Source: Simplicispira hankyongi
GTDB lineage: Bacteria > Pseudomonadota > Gammaproteobacteria > Burkholderiales > Burkholderiaceae_C
Assembly: GCF_003570885.1 (NCBI RefSeq)
Contig: NZ_QXJC01000014.1
Span: 1 to 64,000 of the forward strand
Reading direction: 5' to 3'
DNA: 64,000 nucleotides
Positions 52,717 through 61,477 of this stretch are shown here, in pieces. The notes beneath the pieces were generated by a model, which worked only from the letters and a program-made list of their open reading frames with translations, did no database searches and was not told the origin of the DNA. Every line of letters begins with the position of its first letter. The stretch's first letter is position 1. Made by a program: the position numbers and the translations under genes.

Positions 52717-52833
52717 CACCAGCACAGGGATGATCATGACCCAGGTCAGGAAACCCACGGGCAGATTGGCCTGCGCGGCCGCCATGCTGCCAACCACCGG
52801 GAAAAACCCAGGAAAGAACCACCCCAACGCAAT
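52717..52833 (-). pseudogene. Remnant of an ACR3-type arsenite efflux gene
   Basis: Translated on the minus strand, EIALGWFFPGFFPVVGSM and AAQANLPVGFLTWVMIIPVL match the start region of ACR3 arsenite permeases (consensus GxxFPG... then VNLPVAVLIWLMIIPML). Only about 40 codons remain; both sides lose similarity. It lies upstream of the ECF sigma gene and close to the ArsP-like permease, which suggests that an arsenic resistance locus once stood here. Confidence 0.6.
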
Positions 52834-52975
52834 TTCCGATTCCCAACCTCCCAAATCTCTTCACTTGCCTGTCAAAGGCGATCGCGCAGAAGTTACAAAT
52901 TGCATCAAAATTGGGGGGTTTCTGTGAGAATGCGCATGGGCCAGAGCCGCCACGCACACCAGGATTGCCAGCACC

Positions 52976-54418
52976 ATGCACCAGGATCGCCAGCGCAAGA
53001 TTCGTGAGCTGTTTGACGAGTACATCGCGTTGTACGCCGCACGGGACGACCGCCTGACCGCGCGCTTCAGCCAGAACTTCAGCGGCTACCCCGGCAGCGG
53101 CAATCGGCTGATCCACGACCGCGACGAATGGGTCCGCATCACCCGGCAGGACTTTGCGCAGGTGCCGGGCCGCATTCGCATCGAAATGCTGGATCTTTCG
53201 CTGCAGGACCTCAGCCCTGACGTGGTGGTGGTGACAGCCTTCTTTCACATCCATTTGCCCAGCGACGGCCAACTGTTGTCCAGAGAAGTCGCGCGGCTGG
53301 TGCTGATCTTCCGCCAGGAAGGGGCCGAGTGGATGATCGTGCACAGCGGCATTTCCATTCCATACCGTAGCGCGCAGGACGGCGAGGTCTACCCCCTCAA
53401 GAGCCTGCAGGAGCAGAACAGCGCCTTGCAGGCCCTGGTAGACGAGCGCACCCGGGCGCTGCACGAAAGCCAGGCCCTCTACCGCATGTTGACGGAGGAT
53501 GCGCAGGATGTGCTCTGGAAGACAGACAGCCGGCTCGTCATGACCTACATCAGCCCGGCGGACGAACGCCTGCGGGGCTTTCGGGCCGACGAGGTGGTGG
53601 GGCACCATGTTTTTGAGATGTTCACCGACCAAGGCGTCGCCCTGGTCAAAGGCCTGCTCAAGCGCAGGGCCGCAGAAGACCCATCCGATACGTCGGAAGG
53701 ATTCCTGACCTTCCAGGCGGAGCACCGCTGCAAGGACGGCCGCGTCATCTGGGGCGAGGTGCTGGCGAAACCCGACCGCAATGCGCAGGGAGAGATCGTG
53801 GGGTACCACGGCATCACCCGCGAGATCACCGAGCGCAAGCGCCTGGAAGAACAGGTCCGTCAACTGGCGTTCCACGACACGCTCACCCACCTGGCCAACC
53901 GCCGACTGCTGGTGGAGCACCTGGACCAGACCATGTCGGCCAGCAAGCGCAGCCACCGCCATGGCGCACTGCTGTTTCTGGATCTCGACAATTTCAAGCC
54001 GCTCAATGACACCCACGGCCATGGGGTGGGCGACCTGCTGCTGATCGAAGTGGCCGAACGCTTGAAAGACTGCGTGCGTGAAGCGGACACCGTGGCCCGC
54101 TTTGGCGGCGACGAGTTCGTCGTGCTGCTGTGCGAACTGGACACGCTGCAAGACGAAGCCACCACGCAAGCCGCCGCCATTGCAGAAAAAATCCGCACCC
54201 GCCTGGCCGAGCCCTATGTGCTGCAGGCCGCCCCCTCCGGCCCGGCGACCGGCACCATCGAGCACCAATGCACCGCCAGCATCGGCGTAGCGGTTTTCCG
54301 CGGGCGCGACGAGGATCAGAACAGCGTGATTGACAGGGCGGATGCGGCGATGTACCAGGCCAAGGAGGATGGGCGCAACCGCATCCGGTTCGCACCCAGT
54401 CCGATTTCGGCGGCTTGA
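52976..54418 (+). CDS. Diguanylate cyclase with SnoaL-like and PAS sensor domains
   Basis: A 480-residue cytoplasmic protein. Residues ~1-135 form an NTF2/SnoaL-like domain (IRELFDEYIALYAARDDRLTARFSQNFSGYPGSG). A short coiled linker then leads to a PAS domain with PAC tail (MLTEDAQDVLWKTDSRLVMTYISPADERLRGF; GYHGITREITERKRLEEQ). The C-terminus is GGDEF (DTLTHLANRRLL; ARFGGDEFVVLL). The RxxD inhibitory site (READ) lies five residues before GGDEF, so product feedback is likely. It should make cyclic di-GMP in response to a PAS-sensed signal. Confidence 0.92.
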   Translation: MHQDRQRKIRELFDEYIALYAARDDRLTARFSQNFSGYPGSGNRLIHDRDEWVRITRQDFAQVPGRIRIEMLDLSLQDLSPDVVVVTAFFHIHLPSDGQLLSREVARLVLIFRQEGAEWMIVHSGISIPYRSAQDGEVYPLKSLQEQNSALQALVDERTRALHESQALYRMLTEDAQDVLWKTDSRLVMTYISPADERLRGFRADEVVGHHVFEMFTDQGVALVKGLLKRRAAEDPSDTSEGFLTFQAEHRCKDGRVIWGEVLAKPDRNAQGEIVGYHGITREITERKRLEEQVRQLAFHDTLTHLANRRLLVEHLDQTMSASKRSHRHGALLFLDLDNFKPLNDTHGHGVGDLLLIEVAERLKDCVREADTVARFGGDEFVVLLCELDTLQDEATTQAAAIAEKIRTRLAEPYVLQAAPSGPATGTIEHQCTASIGVAVFRGRDEDQNSVIDRADAAMYQAKEDGRNRIRFAPSPISAA

Positions 54419-54443
54419 TGCGCGCAAGTGTTCTTTGCCATTC

Positions 54444-54726
54444 CTGTCTGAGAACGTGTTTACGATCTCCCAGGAGCCGCGTTGGAGCGCAATCGGGATG
54501 AGTGGATGCTTCGGATGCGCCGCATGGGCTCATGCCCATGCAAGCAGCCGGGGCGTCCAATCGCCCGATTTCGCTCCAACCCTTTGGGCAGTGGTCTTTG
54601 CGGGCGGTCTGCGGTGTTGCGGCGCTTGCCAATAGCGGGGCTATTGGCCGCCCACCGCGCCTTGCATCCCATCCCGCAAAGACCGCTGCGCGGCCCCTGG
54701 AAGATCGTAAACACGTTCTGAGACAG
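54444..54726. mobile_element. Long inverted-repeat MITE-like element
   Basis: Termini of about 38 bp are inverted copies with three mismatches (AGAACGTGTTTACGATCT core). The ~200-bp centre shares GGGCGGTCTGCGG and CGCCTTGCATCCCATCCCG with the 161-bp MITE, so the two are related. It contains no transposase and lies between the convergent diguanylate cyclase and chemoreceptor genes. No target duplication could be fixed. 54727-54852 shows nothing further. Confidence 0.75.
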
Positions 54727-54852
54727 CGCACCAAAGCCAGAGACGCAGTGAGGCTGCGGTCAGCCAGGAACGGCAAGACGGAACAGCGCCATCGGCGCAC
54801 GCGTGCCCCTCCGCCCCGTATCGACCCGCACGCCGTATGAAAGGGCGCCGGT

Positions 54853-56472
54853 TCAGCCTGGCAGCGACACGGCTGGCACTGCGCCTACCCGCACTGCCAC
54901 GCCCTGCCCCAGCTCAAACCGGCTCACCAGCAAGCCTAACTGGCTGGCCTGCTGGCGCAGCGACGCAGCCGCGGCGGCCGATTCTTCGGCCAGGGCGGCG
55001 TTCTGGTGCGCCATCTGGTCGAGCTGGCCGACAAACTGGTTCACCTCGCCGATGCGCCCCATCTGCTGGTTGACCTCGGTGGCGATGGCGGAAATCCGAC
55101 CCGAGACGCTTTCGACCGAGGCTGTCACCTCGGCGGTGGTCTGACCGGCACGCCCGACCTGCTGCGTGCCCGAGGCCACCTTGGCCAGCGAGGTGTGGAT
55201 CAGGCTGCTGATGTCTTTGGCGGCGGCGGCGCTGCGGCCGGCCAGGGCGCGCACCTCGCTGGCCACCACGGCAAAGCCCCGGCCCTGCTCACCCGCGCGT
55301 GCGGCTTCCACGGCCGCGTTGAGCGCCAGGATGTTGGTCTGGAACGCAATGCCGTCGATGATGGAAATGATGTCGGAGATCTTGTGCGAGGCTGCGTCAA
55401 TTTCGCGCATGGTCGAGACGACCTGCCCCATCTCGCTGCCGCTGCGCGCCGCCACGCTGCTGGTCTGGGTGGATATCTGCCGCGTGGCCTGCGCCGTGGC
55501 AGTGGTCTCCTGGACCGAGGTGGTGAGCTGGGCAATGGACGCCAGCGCGGTCTCCAGCGTGCTGGCGGCTTCTTCGGTGCGGTCGCTCAGGTCCTGGCTG
55601 CCCTGGGCAATTTCACCGCTGGCGTTGTTGATGTCGTCCGACGCCTGGCGCACCCCCGTGGCCAGCTCCAGCAGGTTCTGGCGCATGGCCTCCAGCGCGG
55701 TCAGCAGGCCGCCAATTTCATCCTGGCGGTGCGTGTCGATGGGCTGCGAGAGGTCGTGCCGGGCCATGCGGCGGGTCGCCTCGACGGCTTCGCGCACGGC
55801 GGCGCGGGTGTCGCGCACCAGCCACCAGGCCAGGGCACTGCCAAACGCAAAGGCCAGCAGCGCGCCGACGATGATCAGCACCCGGGCCGTGCGGGCGTCC
55901 GCGATGGCCAGGGCCGAACTGCTGGCGTTGGCTGCGTCCTGCCAATCGCTGAGGGCATTCACGGCCTTGCCCCAGGCTTGCTGGCGCGCGCTCCAGGTGG
56001 CGGCGTCCTTGCCGTATTCATTGCGCATCTGAAAGGCCATGGCCGCATCGCCGCGCCCGGCCGTCTCTTTCTCGCTGACGGCCAGCAGTTCACGCGCCGC
56101 GTGGCCGGCGGCCTTCACGGGCCCAAGCAAGGCCTTCGCCTGGGCATCTTCCGCCAGCAGCGCGGCCAGACGCGTCTCTGCCGTGTCGTATTCCTTGAGC
56201 GTACTGCGCACACGAGCCAGGAGGGCCGGGCCACCCTGAAGGTCGGTGCCGCCCAAGTCACCCAGTGCCTGCACGTAGCCGGAGACGCTGCGCGCCATCA
56301 CATTGAGCGTTTGCGATCGCGCCGCGTTGTGCACCGTGATGTCCTCCAGCGTGGCCGACAGCGCTTGCATGCGCAGCAAGGAGAGCACCGCCATACCCAG
56401 CAGCAACACCAGAATGACGCCAAAGCCCAGGGAAAGCCGGGCCGCCAGGCTGCGCACGGAAATGAGTTGCAT
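54853..56472 (-). CDS. Methyl-accepting chemotaxis protein
   Basis: A 539-residue chemoreceptor. TM1 is [19 protein letters not shown], followed by a periplasmic helical-bundle domain, TM2 ([22 protein letters not shown]) and a HAMP domain ([24 protein letters not shown]). The signalling tip is [51 protein letters not shown]. No C-terminal NWETF-like CheR pentapeptide is present. The start at 56472 ([18 protein letters not shown]) gives the usual short N-terminus. Confidence 0.94.
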   Translation of the reverse strand: MQLISVRSLAARLSLGFGVILVLLLGMAVLSLLRMQALSATLEDITVHNAARSQTLNVMARSVSGYVQALGDLGGTDLQGGPALLARVRSTLKEYDTAETRLAALLAEDAQAKALLGPVKAAGHAARELLAVSEKETAGRGDAAMAFQMRNEYGKDAATWSARQQAWGKAVNALSDWQDAANASSSALAIADARTARVLIIVGALLAFAFGSALAWWLVRDTRAAVREAVEATRRMARHDLSQPIDTHRQDEIGGLLTALEAMRQNLLELATGVRQASDDINNASGEIAQGSQDLSDRTEEAASTLETALASIAQLTTSVQETTATAQATRQISTQTSSVAARSGSEMGQVVSTMREIDAASHKISDIISIIDGIAFQTNILALNAAVEAARAGEQGRGFAVVASEVRALAGRSAAAAKDISSLIHTSLAKVASGTQQVGRAGQTTAEVTASVESVSGRISAIATEVNQQMGRIGEVNQFVGQLDQMAHQNAALAEESAAAAASLRQQASQLGLLVSRFELGQGVAVRVGAVPAVSLPG

Positions 56473-56636
56473 GCTTGTCTCTCTGTCTTGTTGGAAAGTG
56501 TGGGCGTCCTTCTGCCGCCGCCCAGGCAACATGGCATTGCCGGGTGCGCAGCGCGAGGCTACGCCCCGCAGCGCAAGGCATCAACTGTGGAGTTCCGCAA
56601 TTGACAGGCGGTTCGCGGGGCTTGTGGTTTTTATAA

Positions 56637-56688
56637 GAAAAGTGCCTTTAGCGCTTATGCAGAAAGCGCTGACAGCTATCAAAACAAT
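56637..56688. repeat. Dispersed palindromic repeat (copy 8)
   Basis: AAAAGTGCCTTTAGCGCTTA and AAAGCGCTGACAGCTATCAA in the 381-bp gap upstream of the chemoreceptor gene. Apart from this repeat, 56473-56853 shows no gene and no named signal. Confidence 0.75.
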
Positions 56689-56853
56689 AGTTTCGCCCAG
56701 CCCCCAGGGACCGCACCAGCCTGCGTCATAAGGGCCGGAGCCCAAGCGAAGTGAGCGCACCTGGGCCTGGTGGCTCTGGTGCGCTCCGGTGCAGTCTGCG
56801 GGTGCTAGCGCTGGCGCACCGCGGTGCCCATGGGGCAAGCACCGACAGCGCAC

Positions 56854-58854
56854 TCAGTTGTCTTGCCCTGGTCGGTGTTCCTCGCGGCGCGGGCCGCCGT
56901 GCCTATCCCGGTTCTCGGGCGCCTGAGCGCCACGCGGCGCTTGTGCGGGCTGTTGGCGCTGCGCTTGCCTCGGGGCCTGGCGCACTGGCGGCTCCTGTTG
57001 CGCACGCTGGGCCTGGGGTTGGCGCGCCTGCTGCGCACGCTGCTGCAATTGTTGCTCCTGCTGCAAGTGCAGGTGCTGTTGCTGCGCGCGCTGTTCCTGC
57101 TTCTGCGCGGCGCGGGCGGCCTGCTCATTGCGCGCCTCTGAATCGCGCTGGGTGTTCTGCTCACGCTGCCCCTGCTCGGGCCGCCGGGCTGGTGGGCGCC
57201 GCAGGTCTTGCGGCGCTGCGACTTCCGGGCGTGGCGGCGGCATGGCGGCGTTGCGCGGCGGCGGCTCATGGCGTTCGCGCGCAGACGGCGGCACGCTGGC
57301 CTGCGGGGGCCGCACCACCGGCATGGCCGGTGCATGGGAGGCGTTGGGCGCAGCACCGCCGCGCGGCAGTTCGGGGCGCTGCGACGGGCCGGGCAATGCC
57401 TCGCGCCGCAGTGGGGTCTCCGCCCGGCCCCGCGAGAAGGCCGGGTGGGAGACCACACGCCGCTCCACCGCGGCGGCTGGCGGCGTGGGGTGTGCCTGCG
57501 TCAACCGCGAGGCGCCGAACACGCTGCGCGGGTCACGCGTCGGCGTCGGCGGGGCCACCACACGGGCGCGCTCCAGCTCGCGCGCGGCCACTGGACGCAC
57601 GTTGCCGCGCACATGCTGGCCCTGGGAAAACGCGGCCACCGTCACCGCCGTCACGGCGGCCGGCAGGTGCTGGTAGCGGTAGCCGTTGTTGGCATTCGCG
57701 GTGTTGTGCGGCGTGTATTGGCCCCCAAACGGGTTCACGCGGCCCAGATAGGCCCTGCTGGCCCGGTAGCTCGGGCGCCAGGCCTCGCCGGGCGCCAGCG
57801 GAAACCAGGCCACGCCGGGCTGCGTGGCGCCACCCACCGCAATGGCGAAGTTCACACCCCCAGCGCTGCCGCCGACAAAGCCCACCAGCGCGGGCGCGTA
57901 AACCGGGTGGGCCGCGCTGGCACCTGGCACCCAGCACCAGCGCGCACCGCGCTGGGCCCAGCGGCCGTAGTGGAACGGGGCAAAGCCCCAGGGTTCGTCG
58001 TCGATCCAGGTCCAGCCCCAGGGCGCAATCGAGGCCCAGTGGCCGACGCGGTACGGTGCCCAATCCTGCACCGTCACGCGCGGCACCCAGACGGTGCCAT
58101 ACACCGGGTCGCTCTCCCAGTCGCCATAGTTGTCCAGTTGCTGGTAGCCGATCACGTCGCGCGAGACATAACGCGCCGCCAGCGACTGGTCTTCCGCCCG
58201 GTCGCGCGCCTCTGCCCAGCGGTCAAACGGGTCGAGCGCTGGCGCGGTCTGCCCGGCGGCCTGCACCAGGTCCGCGCCCGCGAAGCTGATCTGCTGGCGC
58301 GCGCCCAGGCTGGCCGAGGCGCCGTTGCTGCCGTACACCACGGCGCTGCCCGATCGAACCGTCACGCGCGTGGTGCCGTCGATCGGGTCCACGTCCAGCC
58401 GGTAGTCGCCCGGCTGTGAGGCGGTGAACGCCAGGTTGGGGGTATCGACCTCAAAGCGCTGGCCTGGCGGCAGGCTGCGCAGGCGCACGATCAGGCTGCC
58501 CTGGCTGAGCGCGAGCTGCACGGTCTGGTCGTCCAGCACGGAGAAAGCCAGGCTGGTCTGCCCATCCAGCCGCAGCGCAGTCGAGCCGACGTGCAGCTCG
58601 GAGCGCGCGCCCGTGTCGTTCCAGAGCCGGTCGCCCTGCGTCAACGGCCGGTTCAGCACCGCGCCGGCCCACTGGTCAAACCCGGCGGGCGCAAAGCTCA
58701 CCGGCCCGTCAAAGGCGTTGAGCTGTGCCACGCGCCCCGGCGGGTCGCCAGCGGCTCCCTGCGCGAAGGCGCCCGTGCCGCACAGGGCAGCCAGCAGCAC
58801 GAACAACAGCAGCGCCAGCCGCCCACGGTTTGGAAAAAAAGCCTTGGCATGCAC
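56854..58854 (-). CDS. Exported FecR/DUF6600-like protein with Pro/Gln-rich tail
   Basis: A 666-residue exported protein. The GTG at 58854 begins a signal peptide (GRLALLLFVLLAALCGTGAFA). Residues ~40-220 form a FecR-like beta domain (GDRLWNDTGARSELHVGSTALRLD). Next is a tryptophan- and tyrosine-rich segment (YGDWESDPVYGTVWVPRV; HWASIAPWGWTWIDDEPWGFAPFHYGRW) typical of DUF6600. The last ~200 residues are low-complexity Pro/Gln/Arg (QQQHLHLQQEQQLQQRAQQ), probably disordered. The function is unknown; such proteins are thought to sit in the envelope. Confidence 0.85.
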   Translation of the reverse strand: MHAKAFFPNRGRLALLLFVLLAALCGTGAFAQGAAGDPPGRVAQLNAFDGPVSFAPAGFDQWAGAVLNRPLTQGDRLWNDTGARSELHVGSTALRLDGQTSLAFSVLDDQTVQLALSQGSLIVRLRSLPPGQRFEVDTPNLAFTASQPGDYRLDVDPIDGTTRVTVRSGSAVVYGSNGASASLGARQQISFAGADLVQAAGQTAPALDPFDRWAEARDRAEDQSLAARYVSRDVIGYQQLDNYGDWESDPVYGTVWVPRVTVQDWAPYRVGHWASIAPWGWTWIDDEPWGFAPFHYGRWAQRGARWCWVPGASAAHPVYAPALVGFVGGSAGGVNFAIAVGGATQPGVAWFPLAPGEAWRPSYRASRAYLGRVNPFGGQYTPHNTANANNGYRYQHLPAAVTAVTVAAFSQGQHVRGNVRPVAARELERARVVAPPTPTRDPRSVFGASRLTQAHPTPPAAAVERRVVSHPAFSRGRAETPLRREALPGPSQRPELPRGGAAPNASHAPAMPVVRPPQASVPPSARERHEPPPRNAAMPPPRPEVAAPQDLRRPPARRPEQGQREQNTQRDSEARNEQAARAAQKQEQRAQQQHLHLQQEQQLQQRAQQARQPQAQRAQQEPPVRQAPRQAQRQQPAQAPRGAQAPENRDRHGGPRREEHRPGQDN

Positions 58855-59009
58855 GTTGTGGCCCCCGCAGCCTGTGGTGGGGCGGCTGCGCTCTTTACCC
58901 CACTTCGTAGAACGCGCCAGCGCCGAGAAAGACAACCGGCACAGCCGCCAAACCGTCACCGGATGCAACGCGGTGCGCTGCGCCCAGGCCGCGCAAGCCG
59001 CTCCGCTGT

Positions 59010-59023
59010 TTGTGTTGAATCAA
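59010..59023 (+). promoter_or_regulatory. FNR/Anr-like site before nrdD
   Basis: TTGTG-TTGA-ATCAA agrees at 8 of 10 fixed positions with TTGAT-N4-ATCAA, about 75-85 bp upstream of the nrdD start. Anaerobic activation would fit an oxygen-sensitive reductase. Confidence 0.5.
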
Positions 59024-59069
59024 ACTACAAATAGTGTTTTAACTATATCTTCAACACCATAGGTAGTGT
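59022..59069 (+). promoter_or_regulatory. Tandem NrdR boxes
   Basis: Box 1 AAACTACAAATAGTGT (59022-59037) and box 2 ACACCATAGGTAGTGT (59054-59069) each agree at 13 of 16 positions with ACACTATATATAGTGT. The centres are 32 bp apart, three helical turns, which is the usual spacing for NrdR. Binding would repress nrdD when deoxynucleotides are plentiful. Confidence 0.85.
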
Positions 59070-59097
59070 TTTCTGCCGCAGACCTTTGGAGAATTGC

Positions 59098-61116
59098 ATG
59101 GTATCCACCCTTGCCACCCTGCCGCGTGAGGTGCTCAAGCGCAGCGGCCACCGCGCCGCCTTTGATGCGGAAAAGATCCGCTCTGCCTTGCTGCGCGCAG
59201 GCGCCGCCGCGGGCGAATTCGCGGCCGACGAAGCCGCCCTGCTGGCCGCGCAGGTGGGCAAGGTGCTGATCCACCGCTTCCATGGCGAGGCGCCCGGCAT
59301 CGAGCAGATCCAGGACGTGGTCGAGCAGACCCTGATCGCCGCCAACCATCTGGCCACGGCCCGCGCCTACATCGCCTACCGCGACCGCCACGCCACCTTG
59401 CGCGCCGACCACCAGACGCTGGTCAACGTGGAAAGCTCCATCAACGAATACCTCACCCGCGCCGACTGGCGCGTCAACGCCAACGCCAACCAGGGCTATT
59501 CGCTGGGCGGCCTCATCCTCAACGTGGCGGGCAAGGTCACGGCCAATTACTGGCTGTCGCACGTCTACACGCCAGAAATTGGCGAGGCGCACCGCAATGG
59601 CGACATCCACATCCACGACCTCGACATGCTCAGCGGCTACTGCGCGGGCTGGTCGCTGCGCACGCTGCTCAACGAAGGGCTCAATGGCGTTCCCGGCAAG
59701 GTCGAAGCGGGCCCGCCCAAACACATGTCGTCAGCCGTGGGGCAGATCGTGAACTTTTTGGGCACGCTGCAGAACGAATGGGCCGGTGCCCAGGCGTTCT
59801 CGTCGTTCGACACCTACATGGCGCCCTATGTGCGGATCGATGCCATGGATTACGCCGCCGTGCGCCAGTGCATCCAGGAGCTGGTCTACAACCTCAACGT
59901 GCCATCGCGCTGGGGCACGCAAACGCCGTTCACCAACCTCACCTTCGACTGGATCTGCCCCGACGACCTGCGCGAGCAGGTGCCGGTGATTGCGGGCAAG
60001 GAGATGCCGTTCAGCTACGGCGAGCTGCAGGCCGAGATGGACCTCATCAACCGCGCCTACATCGACGTCATGACCACGGGCGATGCCAAGGGCCGCGTGT
60101 TCACCTTTCCCATCCCCACCTACAACATCACCAAAGACTTCCCGTGGGAGAGCGAGAACGCGCAATTGCTGTTCGAGATGACGGCCAAGTACGGCCTGCC
60201 GTACTTCCAGAACTTCATCAACTCCGAGCTGGAGCCGAACATGGTGCGCTCCATGTGCTGCCGCCTGCAGCTGGACCTGCGCGAGCTCTTGAAGCGCGGC
60301 AACGGCCTGTTTGGCAGCGCCGAGCAGACCGGCAGCCTGGGTGTGGTGACCATCAACTGCGCGCGGCTGGGCTATCTGCACGCAGGCGACGAGACGGCAC
60401 TGCTGGCCGCGCTCGACCGCCTGCTCGAATTGGGCAAGCAAAGCCTGGAGACCAAGCGCAAACTGATCCAGCGGCTCATGGACCAGGGCCTGTTCCCCTA
60501 CACCAAGCGCTACCTCGGTACGCTGCGCAACCACTTCAGCACGCTGGGCGTGAACGGCATCAACGAAATGGTGCGCAACTTTACGGGCGATGCGCACGAC
60601 ATCACCAGCGAGCGCGGCCACCAGCTCGCCGTGCGCCTGCTTGACCATGTGCGCGAACGCATGACCGCTTTTCAGGAAGCAACCGGCCACCTCTACAACC
60701 TGGAGGCCACGCCCGCCGAAGGCACCACCTACCGCTTCGCCAAGGAGGACAAAAAGCGCTGGCCCGCCATCGTGCAGGCAGGCACGGCGGACAAGCCGTA
60801 CTACACCAACTCCTCGCAGTTGCCCGTGGGCTGGACGGACGACCCCTTCGAGGCCCTGACGCGCCAGGAGGTGCTGCAGAGCAAATACACCGGCGGCACC
60901 GTGCTGCACCTGTACATGGGCGAGCGGCTGTCGAGCGGCGCCGCCTGCCGCGACCTGGTCAAACGCTCGCTCACGCGCTTTCGCCTGCCCTACATCACCA
61001 TCACGCCCACGTTCTCGATCTGCCCCACGCACGGCTACCTGGCGGGCGAGCACAAGTTCTGCCCCACCTGCGACGAAGAGCGCCTGCAGGCCAAGCGCGC
61101 CGCATTGGCGGCGTGA
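59098..61116 (+). CDS. nrdD: Anaerobic ribonucleoside-triphosphate reductase, catalytic chain without glycyl radical loop
   Basis: A 672-residue class III reductase that turns ribonucleotides into deoxyribonucleotides without oxygen. An N-terminal ATP cone (KRSGHRAAFDAEKIRSALLRAG) gives allosteric control. Active-site parts include GYSLGGLILNVAGKVTANYW, TPFTNLTFDW and MVRSMCCRLQLDLREL. The zinc region near the end reads SICPTHGYLAGEHKFCPTCDEE (residues 640-661), but the protein stops at residue 672. The C-terminal glycine loop (RVxGY) that must follow is absent; it is found in the separate 62-residue gene downstream. No frameshift joins them: the frames differ, 172 bp lie between, and a repeat sits in the gap. 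Confidence 0.93.
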   Translation: MVSTLATLPREVLKRSGHRAAFDAEKIRSALLRAGAAAGEFAADEAALLAAQVGKVLIHRFHGEAPGIEQIQDVVEQTLIAANHLATARAYIAYRDRHATLRADHQTLVNVESSINEYLTRADWRVNANANQGYSLGGLILNVAGKVTANYWLSHVYTPEIGEAHRNGDIHIHDLDMLSGYCAGWSLRTLLNEGLNGVPGKVEAGPPKHMSSAVGQIVNFLGTLQNEWAGAQAFSSFDTYMAPYVRIDAMDYAAVRQCIQELVYNLNVPSRWGTQTPFTNLTFDWICPDDLREQVPVIAGKEMPFSYGELQAEMDLINRAYIDVMTTGDAKGRVFTFPIPTYNITKDFPWESENAQLLFEMTAKYGLPYFQNFINSELEPNMVRSMCCRLQLDLRELLKRGNGLFGSAEQTGSLGVVTINCARLGYLHAGDETALLAALDRLLELGKQSLETKRKLIQRLMDQGLFPYTKRYLGTLRNHFSTLGVNGINEMVRNFTGDAHDITSERGHQLAVRLLDHVRERMTAFQEATGHLYNLEATPAEGTTYRFAKEDKKRWPAIVQAGTADKPYYTNSSQLPVGWTDDPFEALTRQEVLQSKYTGGTVLHLYMGERLSSGAACRDLVKRSLTRFRLPYITITPTFSICPTHGYLAGEHKFCPTCDEERLQAKRAALAA

Positions 61117-61141
61117 CACGACCCCATCAAAAAATATGAGT

Positions 61142-61194
61142 CAAATTGGCCTCTAGCGCTTATCCATCAAGCGCAAGCAGCTATTGATTCAATA
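61142..61194. repeat. Dispersed palindromic repeat (copy 9) inside the nrd locus
   Basis: TCAAATTGGCCTCTAGCGCT and AAGCGCAAGCAGCTATTGAT lie in the 172-bp gap between nrdD and the glycyl-radical gene. It could form a hairpin in the mRNA between the two parts. Confidence 0.8.
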
Positions 61195-61288
61195 GTAAAT
61201 CAACGGTGAGGCCACACCCCTCCGTTGCCCCCGGGCGGCGCAGCACACGCTGCGGCATGCCCCCTTTTCACCCTGAAGGAGAACATCC

Positions 61289-61477
61289 ATGAGCCACTAT
61301 TCCACCACCGAACACCAGGCCCTGTCCGACGTGCAACTGAGCGACGCCGAGCGCCAGCCCTGCGAAGTCTGGACCCGCGTGATGGGTTACCACCGCCCGG
61401 TCGCCAGCTTCAATATCGGCAAGCAGGGCGAGCACCACGAGCGCCAATTTTTTGCCGAAACCCCCAGTGGCCGTTGA
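61289..61477 (+). CDS. nrdD: Stand-alone glycyl radical domain of anaerobic ribonucleotide reductase
   Basis: A 62-residue protein. Residues ~23-56 (QPCEVWTRVMGYHRPVASFN, then IGKQGEHHERQFF) match the C-terminal end of class III NrdD, with the predicted radical glycine as G33 in RVMGY. This is exactly the part missing from the 672-residue NrdD just upstream. AAGGAGA lies at ideal spacing before the ATG, so it is translated on its own. It overlaps the start of nrdG. It would bind NrdD and carry the radical in trans, as YfiD does for pyruvate formate-lyase. Short proteins of this NRDD type exist in databases as I remember, but I do not know of experimental work. Confidence 0.85.
   Translation: MSHYSTTEHQALSDVQLSDAERQPCEVWTRVMGYHRPVASFNIGKQGEHHERQFFAETPSGR

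Noticed and set aside
61114-61290. Simple frameshift or sequencing error joining NrdD and the radical domain
   Set aside because: The gap is 172 bp with a repeat and a dedicated ribosome site, and the downstream ORF has its own N-terminal residues. A single indel would not fuse them into a normal NrdD.
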